A stretch of 64,000 bases of DNA from Haemophilus paracuniculus (GCF_002015115.1 NZ_MUYA01000001.1:124001-188000), one strand, 5' to 3'. Positions 11,135 to 20,400 are shown, numbered from the stretch's first letter. A program made the numbers and translations. The notes: generated from the letters alone by a model not told the origin.

Positions 11135-12667
11135 ATGTCGTTAGCGGTGGTTTTTAGTCGAGCGTCAATCGGGGTGCAAGCCCCGTTGGTAACTATTGAG
11201 GTGCATTTGAGTAATGGTAGCCCAGGTTTAACGCTGGTGGGCTTGCCCGAAAAAACCGTGAAAGAGGCACAAGATCGGGTGCGAAGTGCGTTAATCAATG
11301 CCAATTTTATTTTTCCTGCTCGCAGGATTACGATCAACCTCGCCCCTGCCGATCTGCCCAAAGAGGGTGGGCGGTTTGATCTACCGATTGCGATTGGGAT
11401 CTTAGCCGCCTCGGGGCAGATCGATTCCGATCTATTAAAACGCTTTGAATTTGTGGGGGAACTTGCTCTCACGGGCTTTTTGCGAGGGGTGCACGGCGTA
11501 ATTCCTGCGATTATTTCCGCTCAGCACGCCAAACGACAGATGATTATCGCCAGCCAAAATCGTAACGAGGCTTCCCTCGTTTCAAACTGCGAAACCTTTT
11601 GTGCCAGCTCGTTGTTGCAAGTAGTCAATTTTCTCAATAAACGCGAGCAACTGCCGATTGCTCAACAACTACCGAAAAATGAAGAAATCCTACCCCTTGC
11701 AAGCCGTGATATGACCGATATTATTGGACAACAGCACGCCAAACGGGCTTTACTGATCGCCGCCAGCGGACAGCACAACCTGCTTTTTCTCGGCCCACCA
11801 GGCACGGGCAAAACAATGCTGGCAAGCCGTTTGCCCGACTTGCTACCTGAAATGAGCGATGAGGAAGCGATTGAAACCGCCTCAATTACCAGCCTTGTGC
11901 AGAATGAATTGAATTTCCACAACTGGAAAAAACGCCCGTTTCGTTCCCCTCATCATAGTGCCTCAATGGTGGCATTGGTGGGCGGCGGCACAATTCCCAA
12001 ACCAGGGGAAATATCCCTCGCCCACAATGGCGTGCTGTTTTTAGACGAACTGCCCGAATTTGAGCGAAAGGTGCTAGATGCCCTGCGTCAGCCCCTTGAA
12101 GCAGGGGAAATTGTGATTTCACGGGCAAACGCCAAAGTTTATTTTCCCGCCCGTTTTCAACTGATTGCAGCGATGAATCCTAGCCCCACGGGGCATTATC
12201 AAGGCTCGCACAATCGCACCTCGCCCCAGCAAATTATGCGATATTTAAACCGCTTGTCAGGGCCGTTTTTGGATCGGTTTGATCTCTCAATTGAAGTGCC
12301 ACTACTGCCCAAAGGGGCGTTGCAACAGCGTCAGGCACAACAGGGGGAAAGTTCGGATCAGCTACGACAAAGAGTGATAAAAGCGAGGGAAATTCAGCTC
12401 AACCGTGCGGGCAAAATCAACGCCCACCTTTCCAGCAAAGAGATTGAGCGAGATTGTGCTTTGTCGCCGCAAAATGCCCTTTTTCTGGAAAATGCTTTGA
12501 CCCAGTTAGGGCTTTCGGTGCGAGCCTATCATCGCATTTTGAAAGTCGCTCGCACCATTGCCGACCTCGCCGAACAAAAGCAGATCGAACAACCCCATTT
12601 GGCCGAAGCGTTAGGCTATCGGGCAATGGATCGGCTGTTGCAACGCTTACAAGGGCAAGCCCCTTGA
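11135..12667 (+). CDS. comM: Competence protein ComM (YifB family AAA+ helicase)
   Basis: Hexameric helicase promoting branch migration during natural transformation in Haemophilus. 510 aa from ATG 11135, which follows AAGGGGG; a GTG at 11129 is the alternative. N-terminal ChlI-like domain (VVFSRASIGVQAPLVTIEVHLSNG), Walker A GPPGTGKT at 220-227, Walker B LFLDELPEF near 296, and the C-terminal Mg-chelatase domain (RAYHRILKVARTIADL). Presence of comM and uptake signals indicates natural competence. Codons around 186 contain one copy of the interspersed AATCCTACCCC repeat (11686-11703). Confidence 0.95.
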   Translation: MSLAVVFSRASIGVQAPLVTIEVHLSNGSPGLTLVGLPEKTVKEAQDRVRSALINANFIFPARRITINLAPADLPKEGGRFDLPIAIGILAASGQIDSDLLKRFEFVGELALTGFLRGVHGVIPAIISAQHAKRQMIIASQNRNEASLVSNCETFCASSLLQVVNFLNKREQLPIAQQLPKNEEILPLASRDMTDIIGQQHAKRALLIAASGQHNLLFLGPPGTGKTMLASRLPDLLPEMSDEEAIETASITSLVQNELNFHNWKKRPFRSPHHSASMVALVGGGTIPKPGEISLAHNGVLFLDELPEFERKVLDALRQPLEAGEIVISRANAKVYFPARFQLIAAMNPSPTGHYQGSHNRTSPQQIMRYLNRLSGPFLDRFDLSIEVPLLPKGALQQRQAQQGESSDQLRQRVIKAREIQLNRAGKINAHLSSKEIERDCALSPQNALFLENALTQLGLSVRAYHRILKVARTIADLAEQKQIEQPHLAEALGYRAMDRLLQRLQGQAP

Positions 12668-12727
12668 TTGCAAAAAAGCGAGAAACAAGGCATTATTCCG
12701 CCCTAATTTTGGCAAAATCACACGGCA

Positions 12728-14023
12728 ATGATCAACTTACGCACCTATCTTCAAACCCAAATTGAACAGCACTTCCCCCACGCCCATTTTGTGATTGGGC
12801 TAAGCGGTGGGGTGGATTCGGTGGTGCTGTTGCATCTGTTTCGCCAGCTCAATGTTGAAGTGCGAGCAATCCACATTCATCACGGGCTTAGCCCCAATGC
12901 GGACAGTTGGGCGGATTTTTGCCACGCTCTCTGCCAGCGTTGGCAAATCCCTTGTGTGGTGCGAAAAGTGAAAGTGCAGGGGGAAAAGGGCGTAGAGGGC
13001 AATGCCCGCGAGGCGCGTTATCAGGCGTTGGGCGAACAGATCCAAGCCGATGAAATTTTAGTTACTGCCCACCATTTAGACGATCAGGCAGAAACCTTTC
13101 TGCTCGCCCTCAAAAGAGGTAGCGGCGTGAAAGGGCTATCGGCAATGCAAGCGGTCAGTTATCGCCAAAATTTAACCCTGTTCCGCCCGTTGCTAGGCAT
13201 TTCCAAAGCAGATTTAATCAACTATGCCAAACAGCAAGATCTTCTCTATATCCAAGACGAAAGTAACCAGATCAACGATTTTGACCGCAATTTCCTGCGA
13301 AATGAAATTTTGCCCGCCCTCAATCAACGCTGGCAACATTTCAACCAGATGATCGCCCGTTCCGCTCAACATTGTGCCGAACAGCAAACCCTGCTGGAAG
13401 AACTTTTAGCGGAAGAACTCAACAAGTTCGCCGATGTTCAACGCAAATCCCTCAATATCGCCGAATTTCCGTACTTTTCTCACGCCAAACAAAAGCAACT
13501 AATTCGACTCTGGCTCACACGCCACCAAATCCCAATGCCAACCACTGCCCAACTACAACAGATCCTCGAACAGCTAATTTCAGCAAAACAGGATAAAAAC
13601 CCTCAACTGCAACTGGGAAAAATTTGGCTAAGGCGTTATCAGCAGCGGATTTTTTTAACGCCTACACTACACGATTTTAAGCATTTCGTAGCGACACTCA
13701 AACCGCATCAATCGTTAACATTGCCCGATAATCTTGGGCAATTAAACCATTTGCAAACCACCCTATCTTTCAAAAAAAATGGACAAACTACCCGCTTGAA
13801 TTTACCGACTGAGTTACAACAAAGTGAGCTAACGATCAAACTCTATCATTCTGGAAAAGTAGAACGTTACCAGACCCCACAAAGGGAGGACATCAAAAAA
13901 CTTTACCAACAAGCACAAATCCCTGTGTGGGAAAGGGCAAGAACCGTGCTAGTATTTACCGAGCAAAAATTGCTCTATATTTTTTCTGATCGCCATTTAA
14001 AAGATGAAAAATTCGACAACTAA
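12728..14023 (+). CDS. tilS: tRNA(Ile)-lysidine synthase
   Basis: Converts C34 of tRNA-Ile(CAU) to lysidine so that it reads AUA. 431 aa. PP-loop SGGVDS at 26-31, HIHHGLSPNA, the second motif TAHHLDDQAETFLLALKRGSGVKGL, and C-terminal TilS_C-type sequence. Starts 60 bases after comM; no terminator seen between them. Essential housekeeping gene. Confidence 0.96.
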   Translation: MINLRTYLQTQIEQHFPHAHFVIGLSGGVDSVVLLHLFRQLNVEVRAIHIHHGLSPNADSWADFCHALCQRWQIPCVVRKVKVQGEKGVEGNAREARYQALGEQIQADEILVTAHHLDDQAETFLLALKRGSGVKGLSAMQAVSYRQNLTLFRPLLGISKADLINYAKQQDLLYIQDESNQINDFDRNFLRNEILPALNQRWQHFNQMIARSAQHCAEQQTLLEELLAEELNKFADVQRKSLNIAEFPYFSHAKQKQLIRLWLTRHQIPMPTTAQLQQILEQLISAKQDKNPQLQLGKIWLRRYQQRIFLTPTLHDFKHFVATLKPHQSLTLPDNLGQLNHLQTTLSFKKNGQTTRLNLPTELQQSELTIKLYHSGKVERYQTPQREDIKKLYQQAQIPVWERARTVLVFTEQKLLYIFSDRHLKDEKFDN

Positions 14024-14044
14024 TACTTTCAATGCTATTTTCAT

Positions 14045-14072
14045 TTGACAAGGCAAAAAAAATCCCTAAAAT
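14045..14072 (+). promoter_or_regulatory. Predicted sigma-70 promoter of the tRNA cluster
   Basis: TTGACA (14045-14050), 16-base spacer, TAAAAT (14067-14072), i.e. 6/6 and 5/6 matches to consensus. It lies just past tilS and about 40 bases ahead of the first tRNA. Confidence 0.75.
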
Positions 14073-14083
14073 ACGCCCTCATC

Positions 14084-14110
14084 AACGCTACTTATTCTTG
14101 TAGCGTTTTT
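14084..14110 (+). terminator. Hairpin with T-run between tRNA promoter and first tRNA
   Basis: AACGCTAC-ttattctt-GTAGCGTT, a perfect 8-bp stem, followed by TTT directly before tRNA-Gly. Structurally an intrinsic terminator, but it lies downstream of the predicted tRNA promoter. It may end tilS transcription while acting as a leader hairpin in the tRNA precursor. Confidence 0.6.
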
Positions 14111-14111
14111 T

Positions 14112-14187
<76 letters not shown>

Positions 14188-14190
14188 TTT

Positions 14191-14277
14191 GCCCGAGTGG
14201 CGGAATCGGTAGACGCAAGGGATTTAAAATCCCTCGCCTTTCGAGGCGTGCCAGTTCAAGTCTGGCCTCGGGCACCA
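14191..14277 (+). tRNA. tRNA-Leu (TAA)
   Basis: 87 bases, class II with a long variable arm (CGCCTTTCGAGGCG). Anticodon loop TTTAAAA gives anticodon TAA. GTTCAAG T-loop and encoded CCA. Only 3 bases separate it from tRNA-Gly copy 1. tRNA-Leu genes are the known integration target of ICEHin1056-type elements. Confidence 0.97.
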
Positions 14278-14299
14278 CATCAAAACTTACCACTTTGAT

Positions 14300-14375
<76 letters not shown>

Positions 14376-14452
14376 AATCCTTTATTTCATCTGATATTTA
14401 ACTTGCTTCTAGCTAGGAACTCTTAATTTTTTTCTTTTTAAGAGGATTTCTT

Positions 14453-15265
14453 ATGCAAGTTACATCTCAAAAACCATTCATCGTTACTGTAATGTCCACC
14501 AAAGGTGGCGTAACCAAATCAACCAACGTGGCGAATATCGGGGCGTTTTGTGCCGATCACGGTATTCACACCTTGATGATTGATACAGACACACAACCTA
14601 CCCTTTCATCTTATTACCACCTTAAACATCAATCGCCTTATGGTATTTACGAGTTATTTGCTCGTCCTGACCTACCGATTGAGCAACTCATTTCCCAAAC
14701 TGAATTTGAGCATTTGGACATTATCCAGTCCAACGATCCCCTCGACCGCTTAACTACTGACTTAAATAGTCTGCCAGGTGGTGTGTTGAAATTTAATGGG
14801 CTTATCAAGAAAATTCAGGGTTATGATCTCATCATCATTGATACGCGTGGTACCCGAGGTATTACCGTGGATATGGCTGTGCTTGCCAGTGATTTGGTCA
14901 TTTCGCCGATCAAACCTGAGCTGGTATCCGCTCGTGAATTTGTGCGTGGCACGCTCAACCTCTATGAAAACCTCAACATTTTTACTCAATACGGCATTGC
15001 ATTACCGCCGTTAAAAGCAGTGATCAACTGCCTAGACCGCACCAAAGATGCCCACGAAGTGGTGCAAACGCTCTACAACATTTTTGCTGATCTCGATAAT
15101 GAGCATATTGATTTGCTCAATTTTGAAATCCCCGACCGTGTTGCCTACCGTGAAGCGGCAAGTCGTGCGTTGCCTGTGCATCGTCATAGTGAAAAAGAGG
15201 CGGAAAATATCCGCTTGCTTTGCTCGATGCTCTTTCCTCAATGGGCTGATAAATTTCAAGGTTAA
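14453..15265 (+). CDS. parA: ParA-family partition ATPase
   Basis: 270 aa. Deviant Walker A KGGVTKST at 17-24 (ParA/MinD type with a threonine in place of the usual glycine, as common in ICE ParA), Walker B-like DLIIIDTRG about 122-130, and a C-terminal region typical of the ICE family. Probably helps stabilise the circular or replicating form of the element together with ParB at 16673. First ICE gene after the tRNAs; RBS AAGAGG sits in a potential TTAA-stem (CTCTTAA...TTAAGAG) around a T-rich loop. Confidence 0.9.
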   Translation: MQVTSQKPFIVTVMSTKGGVTKSTNVANIGAFCADHGIHTLMIDTDTQPTLSSYYHLKHQSPYGIYELFARPDLPIEQLISQTEFEHLDIIQSNDPLDRLTTDLNSLPGGVLKFNGLIKKIQGYDLIIIDTRGTRGITVDMAVLASDLVISPIKPELVSAREFVRGTLNLYENLNIFTQYGIALPPLKAVINCLDRTKDAHEVVQTLYNIFADLDNEHIDLLNFEIPDRVAYREAASRALPVHRHSEKEAENIRLLCSMLFPQWADKFQG

Positions 15266-15278
15266 GTAGGGGGAATTT

Positions 15279-16673
15279 ATGGCACATCAAACGCAATCAC
15301 AGCCAATAAATACCCACTACTCGATTGAAGCTGAGCAAGCCGTGTTAGGCGGTTTGCTCCTTGATAACGAAAAGTGGGACGAAGTCAGCCAAATTCTGGC
15401 TCCATCAAATTTTTACGTTCACGCTCACCAGCAAATTTTCTCGACCATTCAGGCAATGTGTGAGGCAAATTCGCCCGTGGATTTATTGACCTTAGAGCGG
15501 AAATTAGCGGAAAAAGCGATTTTGGAAGAAGTCGGTGGGCTGGCTTATTTAGCAGAATTATCCCAAAACACCCCAAGTGTGGCGAATATCGCTACTTATG
15601 CGGAAATCGTCCGCCGAGACAGCCAAGCCCGTGAGTTGTTTGCTCTGGGGCAGCACTTACGCACTGAGGCGGTGAAGGTCAATTCCCAGACATCACTAGA
15701 CACCTTGTTAGAACACACGGAACGCCGTCTGACCGATCTCGCCTTCAATCACCAGCAACAAGAAAGTATCGTTTCATTACCTGATGTATTGGCTCAGGTC
15801 ATACAGCAGATGAACAGCAGTTGTGAGCAAAATAAGGCGACCACAGGCACAGCATTTGGCATTGAACGGCTAGATCGTGCTACCTCTGGGGCTCAAAACG
15901 GCGAGTTGATCATTTTAGCGGCTCGCCCCTCAATGGGGAAAACCGCTCTCTCGCTGACGTTCGCCGAAAGTGCCTTAGAAAGCCAACCCGACAAACCTAT
16001 CCAATATTACAGCTTGGAAATGCCTGCGGATCAGATTTTGCAACGCTTTCTGTCGATGCGTTCTCAGGTGGCGATCAACAAAATTCGCCAGCCTACTGAA
16101 ATGAGCGATGAGGATTGGGCGAGATTTTCCGAAGCCTTTAACTACATCCATAGCCACTGGAACAACCGCTTGCTGATTGACGACAGTAGCTATCTGTCCC
16201 CTCAGTCATTACGCATTCGTGCCAGACGAAACGCCCGAAAATATGGCGAACCGTCCGTCATTATTGTGGATTATCTGCAACTGATGAGCGTGCCTGAGCA
16301 GAAAAATAGCAGTAACCGCAACTTGGAAATTGCTGAAATTTCGCGTTCGCTGAAATCCCTTGCCAAAGAGATGAATTGCCCCGTAATCGCCCTTTCACAG
16401 CTTAATCGAAATTTGGAACTGCGTTCAGATAAGCGTCCGATGCCGTCCGATTTACGGGATTCAGGCTCACTGGAACAAGATGCCGACTTGCTGCTGTTCA
16501 TCTACCGAGATGAGGTTTACCACCAAAATACAGATTTACCAGGCATTGCTGAAATCCTTATCGGTAAGCAGCGGAACGGACCAACAGGCACGATATTAAC
16601 GCAATTTAGAGGGGAATTTGGCTTATTTGCCAACATCCCTGATGACGAGTACGAAAAATTAGGATCAGCATAA
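15279..16673 (+). CDS. dnaB: Replicative DNA helicase, DnaB family
   Basis: 464 aa, same size as chromosomal DnaB. N-terminal DnaB domain (SIEAEQAVLGGLLLDNEKWDEV, residues 15-36), Walker A ARPSMGKT at 215-222, Walker B VIIVDYLQLMS near 334, ALSQLNR and the C-terminal DRRPMPSDLRDSGSLEQDAD-like block (here KRPMPSDLRDSGSLEQDAD). Probably the ICE's own helicase. Starts 13 bases after parA; its stop overlaps parB by one base. Confidence 0.94.
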   Translation: MAHQTQSQPINTHYSIEAEQAVLGGLLLDNEKWDEVSQILAPSNFYVHAHQQIFSTIQAMCEANSPVDLLTLERKLAEKAILEEVGGLAYLAELSQNTPSVANIATYAEIVRRDSQARELFALGQHLRTEAVKVNSQTSLDTLLEHTERRLTDLAFNHQQQESIVSLPDVLAQVIQQMNSSCEQNKATTGTAFGIERLDRATSGAQNGELIILAARPSMGKTALSLTFAESALESQPDKPIQYYSLEMPADQILQRFLSMRSQVAINKIRQPTEMSDEDWARFSEAFNYIHSHWNNRLLIDDSSYLSPQSLRIRARRNARKYGEPSVIIVDYLQLMSVPEQKNSSNRNLEIAEISRSLKSLAKEMNCPVIALSQLNRNLELRSDKRPMPSDLRDSGSLEQDADLLLFIYRDEVYHQNTDLPGIAEILIGKQRNGPTGTILTQFRGEFGLFANIPDDEYEKLGSA

Positions 16674-18427
16674 TGGCACTACATAACCCTTTAATTAACA
16701 GCAAAAATAAAGATGCTCGTAAGCAAGATATGCTGGCGAAGTTGACAGAGCCTGCGATAAAAAACCATTCACCAAGCTATCATCAAATGGCACCAATGAT
16801 GGCAAGTAGTACGCAGAAACAGCTTGTGGTAGTTACTTTGGATAAACTTCGTCCGTACGAGGGCAACCCTCGGAAGACGAAGAATCCTGCTTATGAGGAA
16901 ATTAAAGCTTCAATCAAGGCTCGTGGTTTAGATCACGCCCCGAACGTAACCCAACGTCCAGGGGAAGATTTTTACACCATCGCTGACGGCGGAAATACCC
17001 GCTTGCAAGCCTTGAATGAACTCTTTAAGGAAACCCAAGATCCTCGATTTTGGTCGATTGAGTGCGTATTCAAGCCATGGCAAGGAGGAGAGAACGATAC
17101 CACCGCTGAACTCAATATGTTGATCGGACACCTTGCTGAAAATGATATGCGAGGTGAGCTTTCTTTTATTGAGAAAGCCCTCGGCATTCAGCGGGTAAAA
17201 GCCATTTATGAGGAAAAATATGTAGAAAAATTCTCTCATCGCCGATTGTCAGAAAAATTGGGGGAAGATGGGTATCCAATTTCAAATCAGATTATTGCTC
17301 GAATGGAGCAATGCTTAACTTATCTGTACCCTCATATCCCTAATATATTACTTGGTGGTTTAGGAAAACATCAGATCGAAAAATTACTGGCAATTCATCG
17401 CAATGCCAATGCTTCGTGGGACAAGTACCAGCTTGAAATCGACACAGCACAAAGCTTCGATGAAGTATGGATGCATACGCTTTCCTCTTTTGATGAAGTC
17501 CCTGAAAACTTTGTCATCGCCGATTTTCAAGATCAGCTGATTACTCAAATCTCTGAGGCATTTAGCTACCAGGTCGGCTATGAGACATTGAAGCTAGAAA
17601 TCAGCCTCGAAGAACGGAAACGGCAACGCTTGATGGAAAAAGAAAGTGAGTTGGCTCAGCGAGCAATGGAAAGTGAGGCTCGGGTGCAGGAACTCAATGA
17701 GCAACAACAAGCCAAAACCGCAGAACCTAAAACAAAGCCTGCTAAGTCAGAAAATGTCCCTGCGGAAGATGTGATTGATGCAGCCCCAGTTTCAGCTTCA
17801 TCGTCTTTGCCACAGGACACGGACACAGAAAATGAGGTAGATAGCATTGATGCAGCAGATACTGATGATGTACATACATTGCCATCTTTTTCTTTGGCTG
17901 CCCCAGAAGAAGACGATTTGACCGCTGCCATTACCCAACATTTTGGCGATTTAGGGCTACAACCAGGGGTGAACCCTGAGGCTCAACGCCAAGAGGAAGC
18001 GGTGATTAACGGCTTAGAATTTGCCAATGTCGGTAAACAGGGTGTGACCAACATTTGGAAAATTCACCCTGCTCGTAAGCACAAAATGGAAGCCTACTCA
18101 CTTGCCTTAGATATTGCCGAAGAAGTTGGCATCGGGCATTTAATTGAACACGTTATTACTGATCCCGTAGATTACGGTTTCAAAGTGAACGCTCTGGATG
18201 TTGATGCCACACTCACTATCCAGTTTGTGCATTCTACCCTTTCACTGTTAGCCACGGCAGAAACAGATCAATCGTCCGCAGCGGTTGCTTCTCTTGACAG
18301 TAGCTTGTTACTAGGTTCAGCCGATGCAGAACCGTTACTCTCTGATCTGCTACTCGTTCGCCTTTTCCGTCTTATTCGCTTGGTGCGTTATATCCACAGC
18401 CAAGCTCGTACAGGAGAAATACAATGA
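16673..18427 (+). CDS. parB: ParB-family partition protein
   Basis: 584 aa. ParB/Srx nuclease-like N-terminus: VVTLDKLRPYEGNPR (about 56-70), then IKARGLDHAPNVTQRP and the DGGNTRLQALNEL motif corresponding to ParB box G.xR. The middle has HTH-type sequence (YPISNQIIARMEQCL). Residues about 340-420 are a low-complexity acidic, Glu/Ala/Asp-rich linker. Much longer than chromosomal ParB, as in the ICE family. Likely DNA-binding partner of ParA; its centromere site is not identified. Overlaps DUF2857 by ATGA. Confidence 0.88.
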   Translation: MALHNPLINSKNKDARKQDMLAKLTEPAIKNHSPSYHQMAPMMASSTQKQLVVVTLDKLRPYEGNPRKTKNPAYEEIKASIKARGLDHAPNVTQRPGEDFYTIADGGNTRLQALNELFKETQDPRFWSIECVFKPWQGGENDTTAELNMLIGHLAENDMRGELSFIEKALGIQRVKAIYEEKYVEKFSHRRLSEKLGEDGYPISNQIIARMEQCLTYLYPHIPNILLGGLGKHQIEKLLAIHRNANASWDKYQLEIDTAQSFDEVWMHTLSSFDEVPENFVIADFQDQLITQISEAFSYQVGYETLKLEISLEERKRQRLMEKESELAQRAMESEARVQELNEQQQAKTAEPKTKPAKSENVPAEDVIDAAPVSASSSLPQDTDTENEVDSIDAADTDDVHTLPSFSLAAPEEDDLTAAITQHFGDLGLQPGVNPEAQRQEEAVINGLEFANVGKQGVTNIWKIHPARKHKMEAYSLALDIAEEVGIGHLIEHVITDPVDYGFKVNALDVDATLTIQFVHSTLSLLATAETDQSSAAVASLDSSLLLGSADAEPLLSDLLLVRLFRLIRLVRYIHSQARTGEIQ

Positions 18428-18984
18428 TCAATGCGACCCTTAATCAAGCAATCATATCCGAGTTACTCAATCACATTCGCAAAGGCGAAATTGGCTACTG
18501 CCTCCAACTGGGATTTGATGAAACCGAATTAGCCGATATTGCCGCACTTTCTACCCGTGAAATCCAAGATATTTGTGAAAGTGCCACCTCTTTTGCCAGC
18601 ATCCACGTCAATCATAATGCTTTGTGGAAGCTGATTGAACTTGCCCGTGCAAACACGCTTGAACGCAATATGATTGATCGTGCACTGCATCTTGGGGCGT
18701 CATCTGAAATGTTACATAAACGATTCGCTTGGAGTTCAGCCGAAGTTTCTGCACGGCGAAAATTGCTTGGTATTCACGAATCAATGGGCAGAAAGAAAAA
18801 TGCCTCGGAGGATGAAGAAATCAAAGTTTGGGAACTCTGGAAAACACATAGTGCCAGCCTCGAATATGATGTTGAAACCACCAAGGAAGGTCTGGAATTA
18901 CTGATGTTTATCGCCGAAGAATCACAGGTCAGTTTGACGGAAGTGGCTCGGTTGGTTTCACAGTGGAATAAAGAGGCACATTAA
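18424..18984 (+). CDS. DUF2857 family ICE protein
   Basis: 186 aa, soluble. Matches the DUF2857 type found between parB and the STY4528 gene in this ICE class: LNQAI..ELLNHIRKGEIGYCLQLGF at the N-terminus and a mid HTH-like stretch (ASSEMLHKRFAWSSAEVSARRKLLG, about 97-121) that suggests nucleic-acid binding. Start overlaps the parB stop. Function unknown; context suggests replication or partition. Confidence 0.8.
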   Translation: MINATLNQAIISELLNHIRKGEIGYCLQLGFDETELADIAALSTREIQDICESATSFASIHVNHNALWKLIELARANTLERNMIDRALHLGASSEMLHKRFAWSSAEVSARRKLLGIHESMGRKKNASEDEEIKVWELWKTHSASLEYDVETTKEGLELLMFIAEESQVSLTEVARLVSQWNKEAH

Positions 18985-19021
18985 ATAAAAAAATATCCAT
19001 CTTCTTTTTGAGGTCTGTCAG

Positions 19022-20275
19022 ATGAATGAGCAAAGTATAGCGATGCAGGCGGAAATCGCCAAGACGAAATTAAGAGAAAAAGCCAAACAGTTTCCAAACG
19101 AAGAGAAAAGTACGTTTCAAGGTCTGCTTTTTGTCGGTAATCGGCACGAAACCGTACCGTTACGGTTATTGACCGATCCCTATTTAACGCCACGAGCAAA
19201 GACGGCGTGGCAAATGATTAAGCTGAATGCCCATCAATTTCAGGGTTCGGTTTTTCCGAGCTACAACGAATTGGCTCTTTGGCTATCGGATCGTGCCTTT
19301 CAAGGCAAGTTACTCTCTCGCAAAGTCGTCAGTCAAACGCTACTTCTGCTACGGTTGACCCGTTGGCTCACCTTGTGTGAAACCGTCAGAAACGAACGTG
19401 GACAGGTTCTAGGTAATGTATATGTGATGAATGACGAACCGCTTAGTTTGAGCGACTGCATTCAACTTAACGATGATTATTTACGCCTACTGGAAAAATC
19501 GGCTCGTCATCAAGATCCGCTGGTGCAAGATGTTGCCACAGCCATTATTGATGACATCTTACGCCCAGAGGCTCAACTTTGGCATTATGTCTCGCATATT
19601 GAGGTTATTCGCCAACGTTACCAGCAGTCGAAATCGGCTCTGCCGACTGCCGCACAAGCGGTCAGTTTATCGGAAAATTTAGCCAAGGCGATGGCGAAAA
19701 CGGAGCAAAAGTTACTAAGTTCCAATAAGGAACTTAGTCAAAATCATCAGGAACTCAGTCAAAAAATGAACGATTTACCGAGTTCCAATAGGGAACTCAG
19801 TTCGCAGAATGGCGATAAGTCCTTGATTTTAGGCTCAGTTCCGAAATGGAACTCTGCTCAGTACAGTACTAGTACTGATCATATAAAAAGTACAAGTACT
19901 GTACTGGATAATCTTGATTTAACCACCTTGAAAGGATTGAAGTTAAGTCAGATTGAAATGCAACAAATCAGCGTTGCTCTGCAAACATTGGATACTGAAA
20001 CTCGACAAGCGGTGCTGTTTGAGGTGCAAGAACGGCTGGCGACACAGGAAATTCGCAAGCCTGCGGGGTATCTGTTTAGCGTCATTCAACGAGCTAAATC
20101 AGGCAACTTTAAGCCCTATATGCAAAGCAAAGCTCAGCAAACCGATACAGGCTCAGCAGTCAATCAGCCCAAATTATCAAGTCGGTTGGTACAAACCACG
20201 CCGCAGACAAATGGCGTAAATAAGCAAGCTCGACAAAATTTTCTTGCCCAAATGGTGCATTTGGTTAGGAAATAG
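19022..20275 (+). CDS. STY4528-like pathogenicity-island replication protein
   Basis: 417 aa. The N-terminal half (residues 30-140) has the family sequence LFVGNRHETVPLRLLTDPYLTPRAKTAWQMIKLNA followed by a wHTH-like FPSYNELALWLSD..LSRKVVSQTLLLLRLTRWL. Residues about 225-300 are low complexity, rich in Ser/Asn/Glu, and their DNA is packed with inverted repeats (19714-19906). The C-terminus (DTETRQAVLFEVQERLATQEIRKPAGYLFSVIQRAK) resembles a helicase-loader tail. Likely ICE replication initiator or accessory. Its 3' end is duplicated in the downstream spacer. Confidence 0.8.
   Translation: MNEQSIAMQAEIAKTKLREKAKQFPNEEKSTFQGLLFVGNRHETVPLRLLTDPYLTPRAKTAWQMIKLNAHQFQGSVFPSYNELALWLSDRAFQGKLLSRKVVSQTLLLLRLTRWLTLCETVRNERGQVLGNVYVMNDEPLSLSDCIQLNDDYLRLLEKSARHQDPLVQDVATAIIDDILRPEAQLWHYVSHIEVIRQRYQQSKSALPTAAQAVSLSENLAKAMAKTEQKLLSSNKELSQNHQELSQKMNDLPSSNRELSSQNGDKSLILGSVPKWNSAQYSTSTDHIKSTSTVLDNLDLTTLKGLKLSQIEMQQISVALQTLDTETRQAVLFEVQERLATQEIRKPAGYLFSVIQRAKSGNFKPYMQSKAQQTDTGSAVNQPKLSSRLVQTTPQTNGVNKQARQNFLAQMVHLVRK
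19714..19853. repeat. Three GTTCC-N5-GGAAC inverted repeats inside the STY4528 gene
   Basis: IR1 19714-19738: ACTAAGTTCC-aataa-GGAACTTAGT, perfect 10-bp arms. IR2 19780-19798: GAGTTCC-aatag-GGAACTC. IR3 19837-19853: AGTTCC-gaaat-GGAACT. A half-site GGAACTCAGT lies at 19750-19759. Centres are about 63 and 56 bases apart. IR1 and IR2 are read in one codon phase (S-N-K/R-E-L) but IR3 in another (V-P-K-W-N), so the conserved object is DNA or RNA rather than protein. Confidence 0.85.
19859..19906. repeat. 18-bp GTAC-rich inverted repeat
   Basis: Arms CAGTACAGTACTAGTACT (19859-19876) and its complement (19889-19906) match at 17 of 18 positions around a 12-base spacer. Each arm is itself partly palindromic (AGTACT). 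Adjoins the GTTCC repeats. Possible origin or protein-binding array, or an mRNA hairpin. Confidence 0.85.
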
Positions 20276-20397
20276 ACAGTGTTTACACTGTAAACAGTGA
20301 ACAAAAATCAATCAACAACCACGCCCACAGCGGAAGTGGTTAGGAAATAGACAGTGGTGCCAGTGGCAACAGTGAGCAAAAATCAACCAAGGATATT
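20262..20397 (+). repeat. Imperfect tandem repeat with changing stem-loops
   Basis: Two units, about 75-base period, beginning TGGTTAGGAAATAGACAGTG at 20262 and 20337 and ending ACAGTGA/GCAAAAATCAA. The centre differs but stays palindromic: GTTTACA-c-TGTAAAC in unit 1, TGCCA-g-TGGCA in unit 2. Unit 1 includes the stop codon of the upstream gene. Confidence 0.75.
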
Positions 20398-20400
20398 TAA

